Positions 22,051-34,500 of a DNA stretch of 64,000 nucleotides are shown one piece after another. Origin of the DNA: Cheilinus undulatus (lineage: Eukaryota > Chordata > Actinopteri > Labriformes > Labridae); assembly GCF_018320785.1 (NCBI RefSeq), contig NC_054885.1, positions 9,236,421 to 9,300,420 of the forward strand, written 5' to 3'. The notes under the pieces are model-generated. The model searched no databases and was not told the DNA's origin. It was given only the letters and a program-made list of their open reading frames with translations. A program made the position numbers and the translations under genes. The stretch's first letter is position 1; every line of letters begins with the position of its first letter.

Positions 22051-23760
22051 TAGGTGTGTATTTTAATTAATTAGCTTCCTGGGGTTAGATTTAGCATTTA
22101 AATTCCACTGGTTAGGGTTAGAATTAATTTACTGTATGGATTGATGAGGCGTGTTTTGTACGGAGCGTGGTTTGTAGCAGCTGCAGCTGCAGCTAGACCA
22201 TTCTCCAGGAATGAGTCCTAAAACACGAAAGTAAGTTAGCATTTTAGCACTTCCGGTTCCCTTGTCTGATAGTCTATGGGATTTTTGAATGAGTTTTCAG
22301 TCAAATGCCTGAAATAAGGTCTGTGCTGAACACAAGCTGAATAGAGTTTAACGTTTTATTCTACAACATAAAATACATCTGAAACGTGCCCCACCTTCGA
22401 ATTGCATATCTTTTCACATCTTAACAGTGGTTGCTAAAAGACAGCTAACAAAGACCACAGCATTTGTGGGGAAGACAATATGTCATCATCCGAAGCGCAG
22501 CAGCTGAGCCTGCCGCTCACTTGTATTTGTATTTGTAGTTCAATCAAGGGCGTAGGGATGAGTTTAAAATTGGGGGGGGACACATATTGGAAACCTGACC
22601 GATCTGCAAAATATTCACAAAATGCTACGTGATTTTTATGATCTTAAAATGTGGGCAAACCACCCAGAAAAACCACCTCTCCCTCTTCCCCTTGAACAAA
22701 ATGGCTCGAGTCTTTAATCAAATCATAATGATTATGAGCTTTCAAGGTACAGCCCCTGAGCACAAAGGTGGCTCATTTTAAAACTAAACAGGAAAAAAAA
22801 TCCACTTATGTGTCACTATGGAGTAGAATTTCACCATATAAATGTGAATATAATTATAAGAATATAAGTTAACCTTATATTATAAGATAACCTAATCATA
22901 ACCTAACCCAACCCCTCCTTATGGTACTGTGGAAATAATGAAATAATTATTGAAAACTGTTCTTTAAAAAATCAACCTGACATCAGTCCTTACCTGTTCT
23001 CCTTTCTGAATCTATTATTATCAATAATATGATTTTTAAACCTTACCTCACACCCTGAAGCTCCATCTGCCTCTCCTGTCTCTTCCCTGAATGTATTACA
23101 TTTCTTCTCATGATAAAATTGTTTACCACTTATAAGTAATAAAAAGCCAGAAGATGGAAAATTCAGAGGACAGGTGTATGCTACATGTGGGTCTCACATT
23201 TTATGAACATTGCTGTGCGTTTTCTGCTCTTACTATAGTTACTTCAGATGCTTTAAACTTGCGCCAGCTCATCCCTGGCATAAAATGTTACACCATGTCA
23301 TAAAATAAGAGCAGCTTAAGTCCAGCTGGTGCACAGGGTTTAACTTCAGTCATAACTTCTAACTCTCTTCAGAAATATCCCTGAAATCAGCTGCTGTGCT
23401 TTGGACAGGATGAGATTATGTGTCAACCAACACATTTCCTCTGTTTGGATTCAATACTAAGGACACTCTGCGCCAACACACAAGCAAATGGGCCCACAAA
23501 CACACACAACTAAATGATGTAGATTGCTACTACAGTTCACAGCACACACGCCCACATTAGTAGCTGTTGGACAGCTCACATGTCACACTTTAAAAAACAA
23601 GACTGATCCTGTAAAGGGTCAATTTTCATGTAGTGTGAAGGATCACAGGGGAGGTCAAACTCTTTCACTGATACTGGTGGAGAGTTCTGTGTATCAAAAC
23701 AGAAAAAGAAGTCATTAAGATCGTTTGCACTATCCAAGTCATTCTTAGTGACCGGCTGTT
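22051..23760. other. Unassigned non-coding stretch 5' of the class II alpha gene
   Basis: About 1.7 kb without a supported gene. It includes '(gcagct)n' near 22178-22195 and a G-run near 22573. I scanned it for the missing class II alpha leader exon and found no convincing candidate (see rejected items). Confidence 0.4.
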
Positions 23761-23763
23761 TTT

Positions 23764-24400
23764 TCACAGGTCCATATTAGTTATCTTTCTTATGGAGTTC
23801 CAGAGTGTTTTATTGTCCATAGAGCTGTTGTTGAGACAAGCTTTAACCTCCTTGGTAATATAAGGCTTATTGTTGGGGAAATGTATTACCTCTTTTGAGG
23901 GGACAGTGCTGTAAACACAGAATTTAATGTACTCTGTTATAGTGTCAGTAGCCTCATTCAGCTCCAGGTTATAGAAATTGATCCAGTCAGTGCATGAAAA
24001 ACATCCTCTTAGATCTCTAAACTCCTCAGTCCACTGCAGCACACACGTGCACTGGGGTTTGCTCCATTTAAGCAGTGATTTGTAAGTGGGAAAAGGTGAA
24101 CTGTCAGATGGTCAGAGGTAGAGAGTGGAGGGAGAGCCTTTGCTTTAAACGCACCGTTGATGTTACCGAAACATTTGTCCAAAACATTGTTTTTGCGTGT
24201 TCCACATTTGACATACTGGTAAAATCCAGGGAGAGTGGGCTCCAGGACTGCGCTGGAGCTGGTTGTGCACACAGTCTGCAATGCGATTTGCCGCTTGCAC
24301 TGCGTTACCACTTGGGGGGGGCGTAAGCAGCACAGATGACAATATTCCCAAACTCTCTGGGTAGATAGAAGGGATTAGCAGAGTAGTTCAAGGCCCGGGT
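23764..24400 (-). mobile_element. Non-LTR retrotransposon fragment (endonuclease C-terminus plus linker)
   Basis: On the minus strand the first piece reads LPGFYQYVKCGTRKNNVLDK, ...GNINGAFKAKALPPLSTSDH..., the end of an APE/EEP-type endonuclease with the SDH catalytic signature. The following frame reads FRDLRGCFSCTDWINF..., ...PNNKPYITKEVKACLNN, the linker before the reverse transcriptase. A frame change separates the pieces and no RT follows, so it is a dead internal fragment. Confidence 0.75.
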
Positions 24401-24427
24401 CACAAAAACGATTCCCTTACTGTTAGG

Positions 24428-25182
24428 TAGCTTTCACATTAGGGGCCCGGTCCCGGATCCGAGTGCACTTGAGGCCAAAGTCCGGTTCGTTTCGGTGAAT
24501 GCAAACGAATCGCACCAGGGCTCCGGGCCCAGGCCCACTTGGGGAGGTGGTCTCGGGCGCGATTCAAGTGGACTCTGGCACAGTTTGGATGAGATGTGAA
24601 TGCAACTACGCTCGGATACAGGACAGAGCGCCGCATCAGCTTTATGACATCCTCGTAAAAACTAAACTTCTTTCCACAGTGCAGCAGTTTGTTCACATTT
24701 TTCCTCAATAAAGGGCAGAAATCATCAGAATCCAGCCAATAAACGGTCTGTTGTGACTCACCTTACAGATGAACCCAGGCTGGAGTCAGTGAGAGGAGGA
24801 GCAAAGGCGATAAAAGTCTCCTGTCACCTCAAAAACAGCTGCATCTGTGCAGCATGAGACCATTTAACCCTCTGAGCTGTAGTAGATGTGCAGATACGAA
24901 GAGTGAAGTTACTGGCATCTTAAAAGTGATTTTAATCATCCACGGATGTAGGATGGACTTTTTATCGGGTCAAAACAAAAACAATCTTCTACTTCTCTCT
25001 CCTCCTTGGCGGGGTCGTAAACCAGCTACGTGCATACCGCCACCTGCTGTTTCAGACTGAGTAAATACGCAAGTGGGCCCTGGCATGGATCCGTGTTGCT
25101 AGTGTGAAAGCACGCCAGAAGGAGGAGGGGGAGGAATTGTTCCTTGGCGTGGTTCACATCAACTGGGCCTAGTGTGAAAGCG
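24428..25182. mobile_element. MITE-like element with inverted ends
   Basis: The left end 'gctttcacattagg' and the right end 'cctagtgtgaaagc' are near-perfect inverse copies, enclosing about 755 bp with no transposase. A second internal 'ctagtgtgaaagcac' at about 25099 suggests terminal sequence duplicated within. Superfamily undetermined. Confidence 0.65.
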
Positions 25183-25332
25183 TCCTTAGTTATTTGCACC
25201 AGCTGTCCCTCACATACACACATATGCCTCCACCTCTAGATTTTCTGGAAGCCCCATCCAGGGCAGCACCAAAGAAAAGAATAAATTTCAATGAGAATTT
25301 TAAACTTCTGATCAAAAATCTGCTTACTGAGG

Positions 25333-25507
25333 AGCAGGTGGTCTAGTGGTTTAAGGTGCTCCCCATGTACGCGGCAGCCCGGGTTCGAGTCTGGCCTGTG
25401 GCCCTTTACTGCATGTCTCTCCCCCAATCTTGACCCTGTTTCCGACGCTATCCACTGTCCTCCTCTATCTAATAAAGGCACAAAAATGCTGCCCCCCCCC
25501 AAAAAAA
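25333..25507 (+). mobile_element. tRNA-derived SINE with target-site duplication
   Basis: The head 'gcaggtggtctagtggttta' (A-box-like) and 'cccgggttcgagtctggcc' (B box) are tRNA-like, followed by 'ctttactgcatgtctctccc' and 'ctatctaataaaggca', as in a common fish SINE. It is flanked by 'aatctgcttactgagg' (ending 25332) and 'aatctgtttactgagg' (from about 25508), a target duplication with one mismatch. It lies just upstream of the first recognisable class II alpha exon, presumably inside intron 1. Confidence 0.85.
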
Positions 25508-25584
25508 AATCTGTTTACTGAGGGAAAAAAACCAAACAAACACAAACAACCAATCATCAGTCTGATGGTTCTCTCTCTCTCCAG

Positions 25585-28500
25585 GTTTTCATGAGGATCT
25601 TGCTTTTAATGGATGTTCAGACTCTGATGGAGAGTCCATGTACGGTCTGGATGGTGAGGAGCTCTGGTACGCTGATTTTAAGAAAGGAGAAGGAGTCACT
25701 CCTCAGCCAGACTTTGTGGTTCATACTGGATACCGAGATGGTACTTATCAACAAGCTGTGGCCAATCTAGATGTCTGCAAACAGAGCCTGAAAGTTACCC
25801 GTGAAGCCCTCAAAGACCAGAAACTGAAGAGAGGTAAAAACAAACACACCTCACACTAACCACTGAAATATTAAAATAATTAACATTTAGTAATCAGAAT
25901 AAATACAAATATTACTGTTTAATAGTCATTAATATTACAATGAACACAGAGAGTACTGACCTGATATCTAAGGTGGATGAATGAATAAATTATGGACTCC
26001 ATGTTGAGGTTATTTAACTGTCACATGTTTATGACCTATCAGCTACTGGCTCAGTTCGTCTCCTTACATCACTTCCTGTTTCAGAAATAAACTGTTTATT
26101 TCTGTTTTAATGCAAACATGTGAAGATTAAACCAATCAGAGGTGATCTACCATCACAGCTGTTTACTGTTATTATAATGTTAAGTAAATGTTGATGTTTA
26201 TTCAGACGTCCATGGTTCAGTCTGATAAATCTACAGATTATAGGAACAGAGGAGAACAAACACTCTTTATTCACATATTTATATTCATATTTATATTTAT
26301 TTTTAACCTCTACTGTCATCTCTGTGAGCGTCTGTTCAGCCTTCAGATAAATATGAATAAATGAAATGATAAATCTACATTAAACTAAACATGGTTGTAG
26401 ATGTGACAGATCTATAGATCTGGTCCTAACTGTAGTCTGGATTATTGTAGACCAGGACTCATCAGGTACAGTTGTACCAGGACCAGATCTTTCCTGAACA
26501 GCTGTGAGGGTTGAACTTTTAGATAACTAAAGACTTTTATGAAATGATCACATTAACATGTTTCTGTTCTTGTGTTATCTTTCAAATGTAAATGATTTTA
26601 GGCTCTAACAGTGGTTTTATAGCACAGACTGAGATATTTATCAGAGTATTTCTGAGGCTATGAGGCTGTCTATAACCTGGTTCAGAGCTGGTATTCTGTG
26701 TATTTGTAGGTGAACAACCTAAGGAGGAATATTGCAGTTCTGACCACAGACTGATGAATCAGTGTTTAACCTGCAGATCTGATAACCATGGCTGAAATAT
26801 GAAGTCACTCTTTAATCTCAGTAGTTTTGGAGTCATTTTATTAGCTGTAGGGAGTTTTTAACTATAAAAAAGAGACCCACATGTGGGGGGGCTGGATGTG
26901 CCCCCTAGGCCAGTTGATAATCTCTGTTGTAGACTAACCAGATCTCTGTAAAGTCCAGAATACAGTCTGAGATCTCCAGATGATCCTCCTGTATTCAGAT
27001 TAACACGGAGGATTAAACATGTTAACCTGGTTCCTCTACCTCATCTCTCTCTAACCCTGACCCTCTCTGATCCTGGACAGTTAGACCTACAGTTATATAG
27101 TCAAAGAACACAGAAGTACACTGTTCCTCATCTTTTTAAACTCATTTTTTTATTTAAACATAACAAGCATACAACAAAAATATGCCATATTCATGTTTTT
27201 CTTTTTCCCAGTATATCCTTTAGACAGGTTCCTTTTTTCCTTATTTCCTTATTTTCTTAACATTCCAACTGCAACAACTACTTCTCCTTAGTGTGCCCAA
27301 CACACACACACCCACACACGCACACACACACACACAATACGCAAAAAAAAAAAAAAATAGACAAATGACATCAGAAGAATTTAAGAGGAAAAAACAAACA
27401 AAAAAAGGCTCAACTAAAATCATCATACCAAGTATCAGAGTGTCAGTGACCTTGATTATAGTACATCAGGTAGACACTCTGCTACATTACTGCAGTATCA
27501 GAGCTATAACAGGTGCTCATCTCTTTATAAAGGTTGGGACCTGAAGCCTTAAGACGTGTGATTTTTTCATATAACTCTAGAACCTTCTGAATGCAGACAT
27601 CATATGATGGTGGTTCAACCATCTGACTGTACTACTCTTCATGGCTGCTACTAAAAGGATTTGGAGTAAATATGCTTTATCTCTGATGATGTTCTCAGGT
27701 AGAACACCAAGGAGAACAGTTATAGAGTCTTTGGGAATCTCATGATGAAAACTTCGTCATCAAGCATCAAATACATCCCTTCAGTATGTAGTTAGTTTAG
27801 GACATCCCAGAATATGAGTGTGATGTCTCTGTGCTGTCCACACTTTCTCCAACACTTATCTGACCGAATTTGGTTCCATTTAACTGTGACGTGGTGTTAT
27901 AAATATCTGGTCACAATTTTCCACCTGAACTCCCCCCTGACGTTAGAACTGGTCTCTACATGTGCTTCCTGTGTTCCAGTCCCACTTCTCCTTTATATGT
28001 GAAGTTAGAGTCCATGGATAGAAATATGTTACACACTTTTAGATCACTCTCTTCATGTCATTACTGGACTGTCTTTAGGAAAAAGAGCTCCAGCTGGAAA
28101 GGATTTTAACTTTATGAATTTCTGGATGTGTTGTCAAAAAGTGTCTCAGAGTTTAAATTCATTTCTTATTTGTTCAGAAGATTTTAGTTCACCATTGATA
28201 AACAGCTGATTCAGATGTCTTAGTCCATACTGAGACCACCCCCTAAACCCTCTATGAAGCGGTGTGAAGCCTCAAAGATAACCAGCATCAGCCGTAGATG
28301 ATATATTTTTGGGTAGTTTATAAAGGCCTGTATAGTTCTCCACATGTTTAACGTAATCTTTGTCCATTTACCTGTTTGGGTCTTTTTTAAACACAGATCT
28401 GAAGAGGGTATTACTTTAAATGTACTGAGCTGAGACTATTTTCGATGTTAACCCATCGAGTATATGTGTGGTCCTTCATCAGTGAGATCAGGGGTCTCAA

Positions 28501-31500
28501 CTGTGCAGCCAAAAAGCTACCTAAAATGTGGGAGTCCCGAGCCCCCCTGAAGTTTGGATAATTGTTTGACTCTGAATCCAATTCTTGGACGTGGATATAA
28601 CTTTATTCAGTCTATCAAAAGCTGTTTTTGGGACATCTATGGGCAACATCTGGAACAGATAAAGTAACCTGGTAAAACATTCATGTGCACTGATTCAATA
28701 CGGCCCAACAAAGTTAAAGGGAGAGCAGACCAGCGCTCCAGATCTTGGTTAGTACTCCCAATGATTTAGCTGTAGTTGTCCTCATATAACTGGTCTAGTG
28801 AATATGATATAGTGATGCCTAAATATATCATACTCTTGTGCCACTTAAACCCACTTCTTTATTTTCTCAGAGTTTGACCACTGAGGTCCATCACTTCAGT
28901 TTTTTTCTATGTAGACTTTATAACCTGAAAGGAATCCATGACTTGATATAACTCTTTTAAGGTTGGAGATTGTTGTTTCTGGTTTTGTAGCACATAATCA
29001 GCATACAGTGATAATTTGTGTTCCTCATCATTAATCTTAATTCCTTTAACTGATGTGTCATCTCTAATGAGCTGAGTGAGGGGTTCAATACTACTAGTGC
29101 ATCTCAAAAAAATTACAATATCATGAAAAAGTTCAACATTTTTTTGTCACTCTTGTCAGAAAGATAAACCTATGTATTATATAGACTCATTACACACAGA
29201 GTGAAGTATTTCAAGCCTTTATTTCTGTAAATGTTGATAATTATGGCTTACTGAGAAGAAAACGCAAAATTCAGTGTCTCCAAAAATTTGAATATTACAT
29301 CAGATCAATAAAAAAGGATATTTTATACAGAAATGTCAGGCTTCTGAAAAGTATGTTCATTTCTATGCATTAATACTTGGTTGGGCCTCCTTCTGCATGA
29401 ATTACTGCATCAATGCGGCGTGGCATGGAGGCGATCAGCCTGTGGCACTGCTCAGGTGTAATGGAAGCCCCGGTTGCTTTGATAGCGGCCTTCAGGTCAT
29501 TTGCATTGTTGGGCCTGTTGTCTCTCATCTTCCATAGATTCTCTATGGGGTTCAGGTCAGAATCACAGTAACACCATGGTCACTGAAGCAGCTTTTGGTA
29601 CCTTTGGCAGTATGGGCAGGTGCCAAGTCCTGCTGAAAAATGAAATCCGCATCTCCATAGTGCTTGTGAGCAGAAGGAAGCATGAAGGTCTCTAAAATGT
29701 CCTGGTAGATGGCTGAGCTGACCTTTGACCTGATAAAACCCAGTGGACCAACACCAGCAGATGCCATGGCAGCCCAAATCATCACTGACTGTGGAAACTT
29801 CACACTGGACTACATCAACGTGGATTCTGGTCCTCTCCTCTCTTCCTCCAGACTCTGGGACCTTGAAGAGTCCCAGAATCCTCCTGTCACATCTCTACGG
29901 GCCAATCAGAGCAACAAAACACGTGATGTAGCTACTGAGGAATAACACGAAACATGGCGACTGTAGACATGTCAGTACTCGACTTTTGTGGTTTTTGAAA
30001 AGAAAACAACTCACTGCTGTTCTTTGTTCTTCTTTTCATGAAGACATGTCATCAAGTTCTGATAAAACTGGCGCTTTAGCAGCATCCACGTCAATCTCTT
30101 CCTCCATAACTGCACCAGCTCTTGCTGCTGCTTGTTTACGTCACGACTCTGCTGCACCTGAAAGTACCGCTCCTTGTCACTGATTGGTCCTGTCACTTTC
30201 TAACTTGGCCCAAACGGTTCAGATGGGAGCTTTGAAGATGGATTCACCAGGGAGAAAAAATAAAACCATCTGCTTTGCAAGGTTAACCTAGAACAGCATT
30301 ATGCCCAAACTGTACACAGCTATGTTGGACATTGCTGCTCTGTAATCATGAGTGGTGTTAAGGAAGGTAGTATCAGCATTGTCACTACCTGGAGCTCGCA
30401 TAAATGGAGCCGGGGTCTGTTGAAGGTGGCGTGCTGTTGAGGCTGTGTGGGCCGTGTGGTAAGATAGGTAAGATGATGTCTGCATGTAGGCATGGTGGGT
30501 GGTGAGAGCCGGCATGGAGGGGGGTGGCTCTGGGATGCTGGAGATCACTGTTCAGCCCTCTGGAGGTGTCCAAGACTAACTGGACCAAACACTGATAAAG
30601 GAGGGGTCCCACTTGACAACCCTTGAGAAGTGCTGGTTTCTTACTACCCATGGGTCTGCACAGTGGACTTGTGGAGGCAATAGTAATGGATTAGGGATTT
30701 CTTCACTGAGCGCTGATCCTCTTTATAGGGCACAAGTATCTTGTGTTTCATTCAAATGTACTTATCACTCCGCGTATCTTTTTTCAGACGTGAGGCGGTG
30801 TGTGTCCACTGTCCATCTATGAGTCCAGGGGGAAATTTATTCTCCCTAACCCTTACCCTAACCCTTTTCCTCCAGGTGTTCTCGGTGCAGTGCTGCGGTG
30901 TGAGCGATCTATTTTTACCTCTTTGTCCTGTTGTAGCAATTCTTTCAGAAGTTTGGACACTGCTGCTGGTGAACTCGACCCGGGCTGTTCAGGGACCCCC
31001 ACAATACGGATATTTCCTCTTCTCATCTGTCCCTCCAAATCCTCACATTTTTCTTTCAGCTGCTCCACTTGATTTCTAACTGTGGACACTGTGGTTTGTA
31101 CAGCCGTGGGTTCATCTGACCATGTCAAAGTCCTCCTTCCACGTCTTTCATGCTGTTTTATTGACTTGATTTCAGCAGGGGTAGCAGAGGTGTTAGCCAC
31201 AATTTTAGCTCTCACAGCCAGCAGCTCACTCTTTATCACATCAAATGTCTCCACTAGCATCCCTTTTAACTCTTCTTTTATCACAACTGATACGTCCGCC
31301 CTCAGAGTAGAAATAATGTCCATTTTCATGCCTCAGTATCCATGCTGTCTTTGGGTTGTTCCCTCAGAGAGGCAGGTCCACTAGCAATACCTGTAGTACC
31401 ACATCCTGAGGCTTCAGGCCTTGGCCTGTGGGATCCAGTCTATTTATCCTTGTGAAGACTTGCTGCAATCAGTGATGGTGTAGCTTGTTCAGTTGTTTGT

Positions 31501-34500
31501 TTCAGGTTATTAAATACAAACAGGACGTTTAATATCCCAAAAATGTAAACATGAATGTTGTAGGATTAATTTAACACAGGCTGTGAGCTCTGCTAAAACA
31601 CGTCTTACTGCATGCCTTACTCAACAGCACCTCTGACTGTCTGTGACCTTCTCTCTGTCTCCAGATCCTCCAAACACTCCTGTGGTCTACCCCAAAGACG
31701 AGGTGGAGCTGGGTCAGAAGAACTCTCTGGTGTGTCATGTGACCGGGTTCTTCCCCGCTCCTGTGACCATCAGCTGGAAGAAGAACGGGAAGACCGTGAC
31801 CCAGGGAACCACCACCAACGCTCCTGTCTTCAACAATGAGGAAACCTTCTCCCAGTTCTCCAAACTGGAGTTCACCCCTCAGCAGGGAGACATCTACAGC
31901 TGCTCTGTGGATCACATGACCCTGGACCAACCACGGACCAGGATTTGGGGTAAGAGACCTTCATGGACCCCAGAACTACAGACACAGAGACGTTAGACTG
32001 TTGGTTTATAATAAACGGACCAGAGAGACAGGAGGGTCTGGGTAGTCCAGGTCAGACCTCAGACCCATGAGAGGAAGAGTTTAGACTCACCACCAGGGCG
32101 TTTTTAGGCCGTTCCTGGGGGGCTGAAGTCCCCCTAAAATGCTCCTTAGCCCTCCTAACAATAATTACAGTAAAAACAGTGAAAATAATGAAGGAATGCT
32201 TCACAGCGTTACATTACTTTCTGTTTATAGAGCAGAGATAGTCAGCCCATGGCTCTCTAGTCACCTGTGGTTCTTTAGTGCCAAGTCTACATGAAAACTT
32301 TGATTTCCTTTAATTTGTGTTTTATTATCGTCTGTGTGTGACAGAGGAGTGTGTGTGAGAGAGCAGAGGAAGTCCTCCGGTGGTCGTCTCTTCAGATCAT
32401 ATATTCAGTAGTGCTGTCTGCTGCTCAGACTGAAGCTTCTCGTTTTAACAAGTTTCTTCAGTCACTTCCTGTCCATGCTCTCCCACACTAGTATTTATGA
32501 TGATCATTGATACGTGTCGTCAGTGACCCTCACACACACAGATCACATGTTGAGATAACGTCACGTCTGGTGAAACTTGTCCAGACGTGGCTGTTTTCCT
32601 TGATTTTTAATGATGCTGATAATAAAAACTGTCTAAAGAGCAGAAACAGGAAACCAGAGCTACAGAATGAGGCGGGGCTGGTTTAGTCATTTGGAGGTCC
32701 AGGGCAAAGACCAACATGAGGCCCCTCCCCCTTTAGCTAAAAATATCAATAATGAGTGGGAAAAAAAATAGAAATCATGTCTTTTATGTTAATAAATCCA
32801 CAGAACTACAGTAAATGTCCCAGTATGAGAGATAAATACCCCAAAAAAACAACCTTAATTAATCAGCTCTTTGAAAAACATCTCAGAGCTCAGACTAATA
32901 TTTGAACATCCCTTAGACCAGCTGGAGCTTCATGAATAAAAGTATATGCTCATTGTCAGTAACATCCTTTCCTCTAACTCTATAAAGATTTTTTTGTGTC
33001 CTATTGATCCTATTTAACTACACAATAATCCAACAGTTCACCATTTTATTTTATTTCAACTATGGAGAAATAAAAAGAGAGGAGTTATAAACTATATATT
33101 TCTAGATATTATACACCACATTTATATTTTACTAATGGATTAATGTTTTCTAACATCTTTTCCATGAACTTCCTCCACATATAGACCTTTAAATACCAAC
33201 TCATAAACTCACTCAGGCTGTTGTTAGAGAAAAGAAGACCTGCTGAAGAATCAGGAAAGGACAGAGAGTGAGTCAGACTATAGATCCTGATAAATGCTCT
33301 ACAACAAATAATTTATTAGTTAAGCGATTTCATTCTGAAGTTCCTGCTCATTAAATTAATCTCTATGATAGAAAGAGCAGTGAACCTGAGGAGGCCAACT
33401 GTATATGTATAATCAACCTCTGGCTTTAGTTACTCTATGAATCAACCTCTGGCTTTAGTTACTCTATAACTCAAACTATGGCTTTAGTTACTCTATAACT
33501 CAAACTCTGGTTTTAGTTACTCTATAAATCAAACTCTGACTTTAGTTACTCTATGAATCAAACTCTGGCTTTAGTTACTCTATGAATCAAACTCTGACTT
33601 TAGTTACTCTATGAATCAAACTCTGGCTTTAGTTACTCTGTGAATCAAACTCTGGCTTTAGTTACTCTATGAATCAACCTCTGGCTTTAGTAACTCTATG
33701 AATCAACCTCTGGCTTTAGTTACTCTATGAATCAAACTCTGGCTTTAGTAACTCTATGAATCATGAATAACTCTGGCCTCTGGTCCTCTTCAACTCTGGC
33801 TTTAGTAACTATGAATCAACCTCTGGCTTTAGTTACTCTATGAATCAAACTCTGGCTTTAGTAACTCTATGAATCAACCTCTGGCTTTAGTTACTCTATG
33901 AATCAAACTCTGGCTTTAGTAACTCTATGAATCAACCTCTGGCTTTAGTTACTCTATGAATCAAACTCTGGCTTTAGTTACTCTGTGAATCAAACTCTGG
34001 CTTTAGTTACTCTATGAATCAACCTCTGGCTTTAGTAACTCTATGAATCAAACTCTGGCTTTAGTTACTCTATGAATCAAACTCTGGCTTTAGTTACTCT
34101 ATGAATCAAACTCTGGCTTTAGTTACTCTATGAATCAAACTCTGGCTTTAGTTACTCTATGAATCAAACTCTGGCTTTAGTTACTCTATGAATCAAACTC
34201 TGGCTTTAGTTACTCTATGAATCAACCTCTGGCTTTAGTTACTCTATGAATCAAACTCTGGCTTTAGTAACTCTATGAATCAACCTCTGGCTTTAGTTAC
34301 TCTATGAATCAAACTCTGGCTTTAGTAACTCTATGAATCAAACTCTGGCTTTAGTTACTCTATAAATCAAACTCTGGCTTTAGTTACTCTATAATCAAAC
34401 TCTGGCTTTAGTTATTTTATAACTCAAACTCTGGCTTTACTTAATAATCTGTGTTTGTGTCTCCAGAGGTGAAGCAGACTGGTCCAGGTGTGGGTCCTAC

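Noticed and set aside
23207-23245. ATG followed by hydrophobic codons (MNIAVRFLLLL) as a candidate class II alpha leader
   Set aside because: It runs into a stop codon after 11 residues and has no GT donor in the required phase 1.
25335-25405. Functional tRNA gene
   Set aside because: It has A- and B-box-like sequence but no cloverleaf I can complete, and it continues into a SINE body flanked by a target duplication.
30842-30868. Interstitial telomere-like 'ccctaacccttaccctaacc'
   Set aside because: Only about three imperfect units; too short to support a telomere fusion or insertion.
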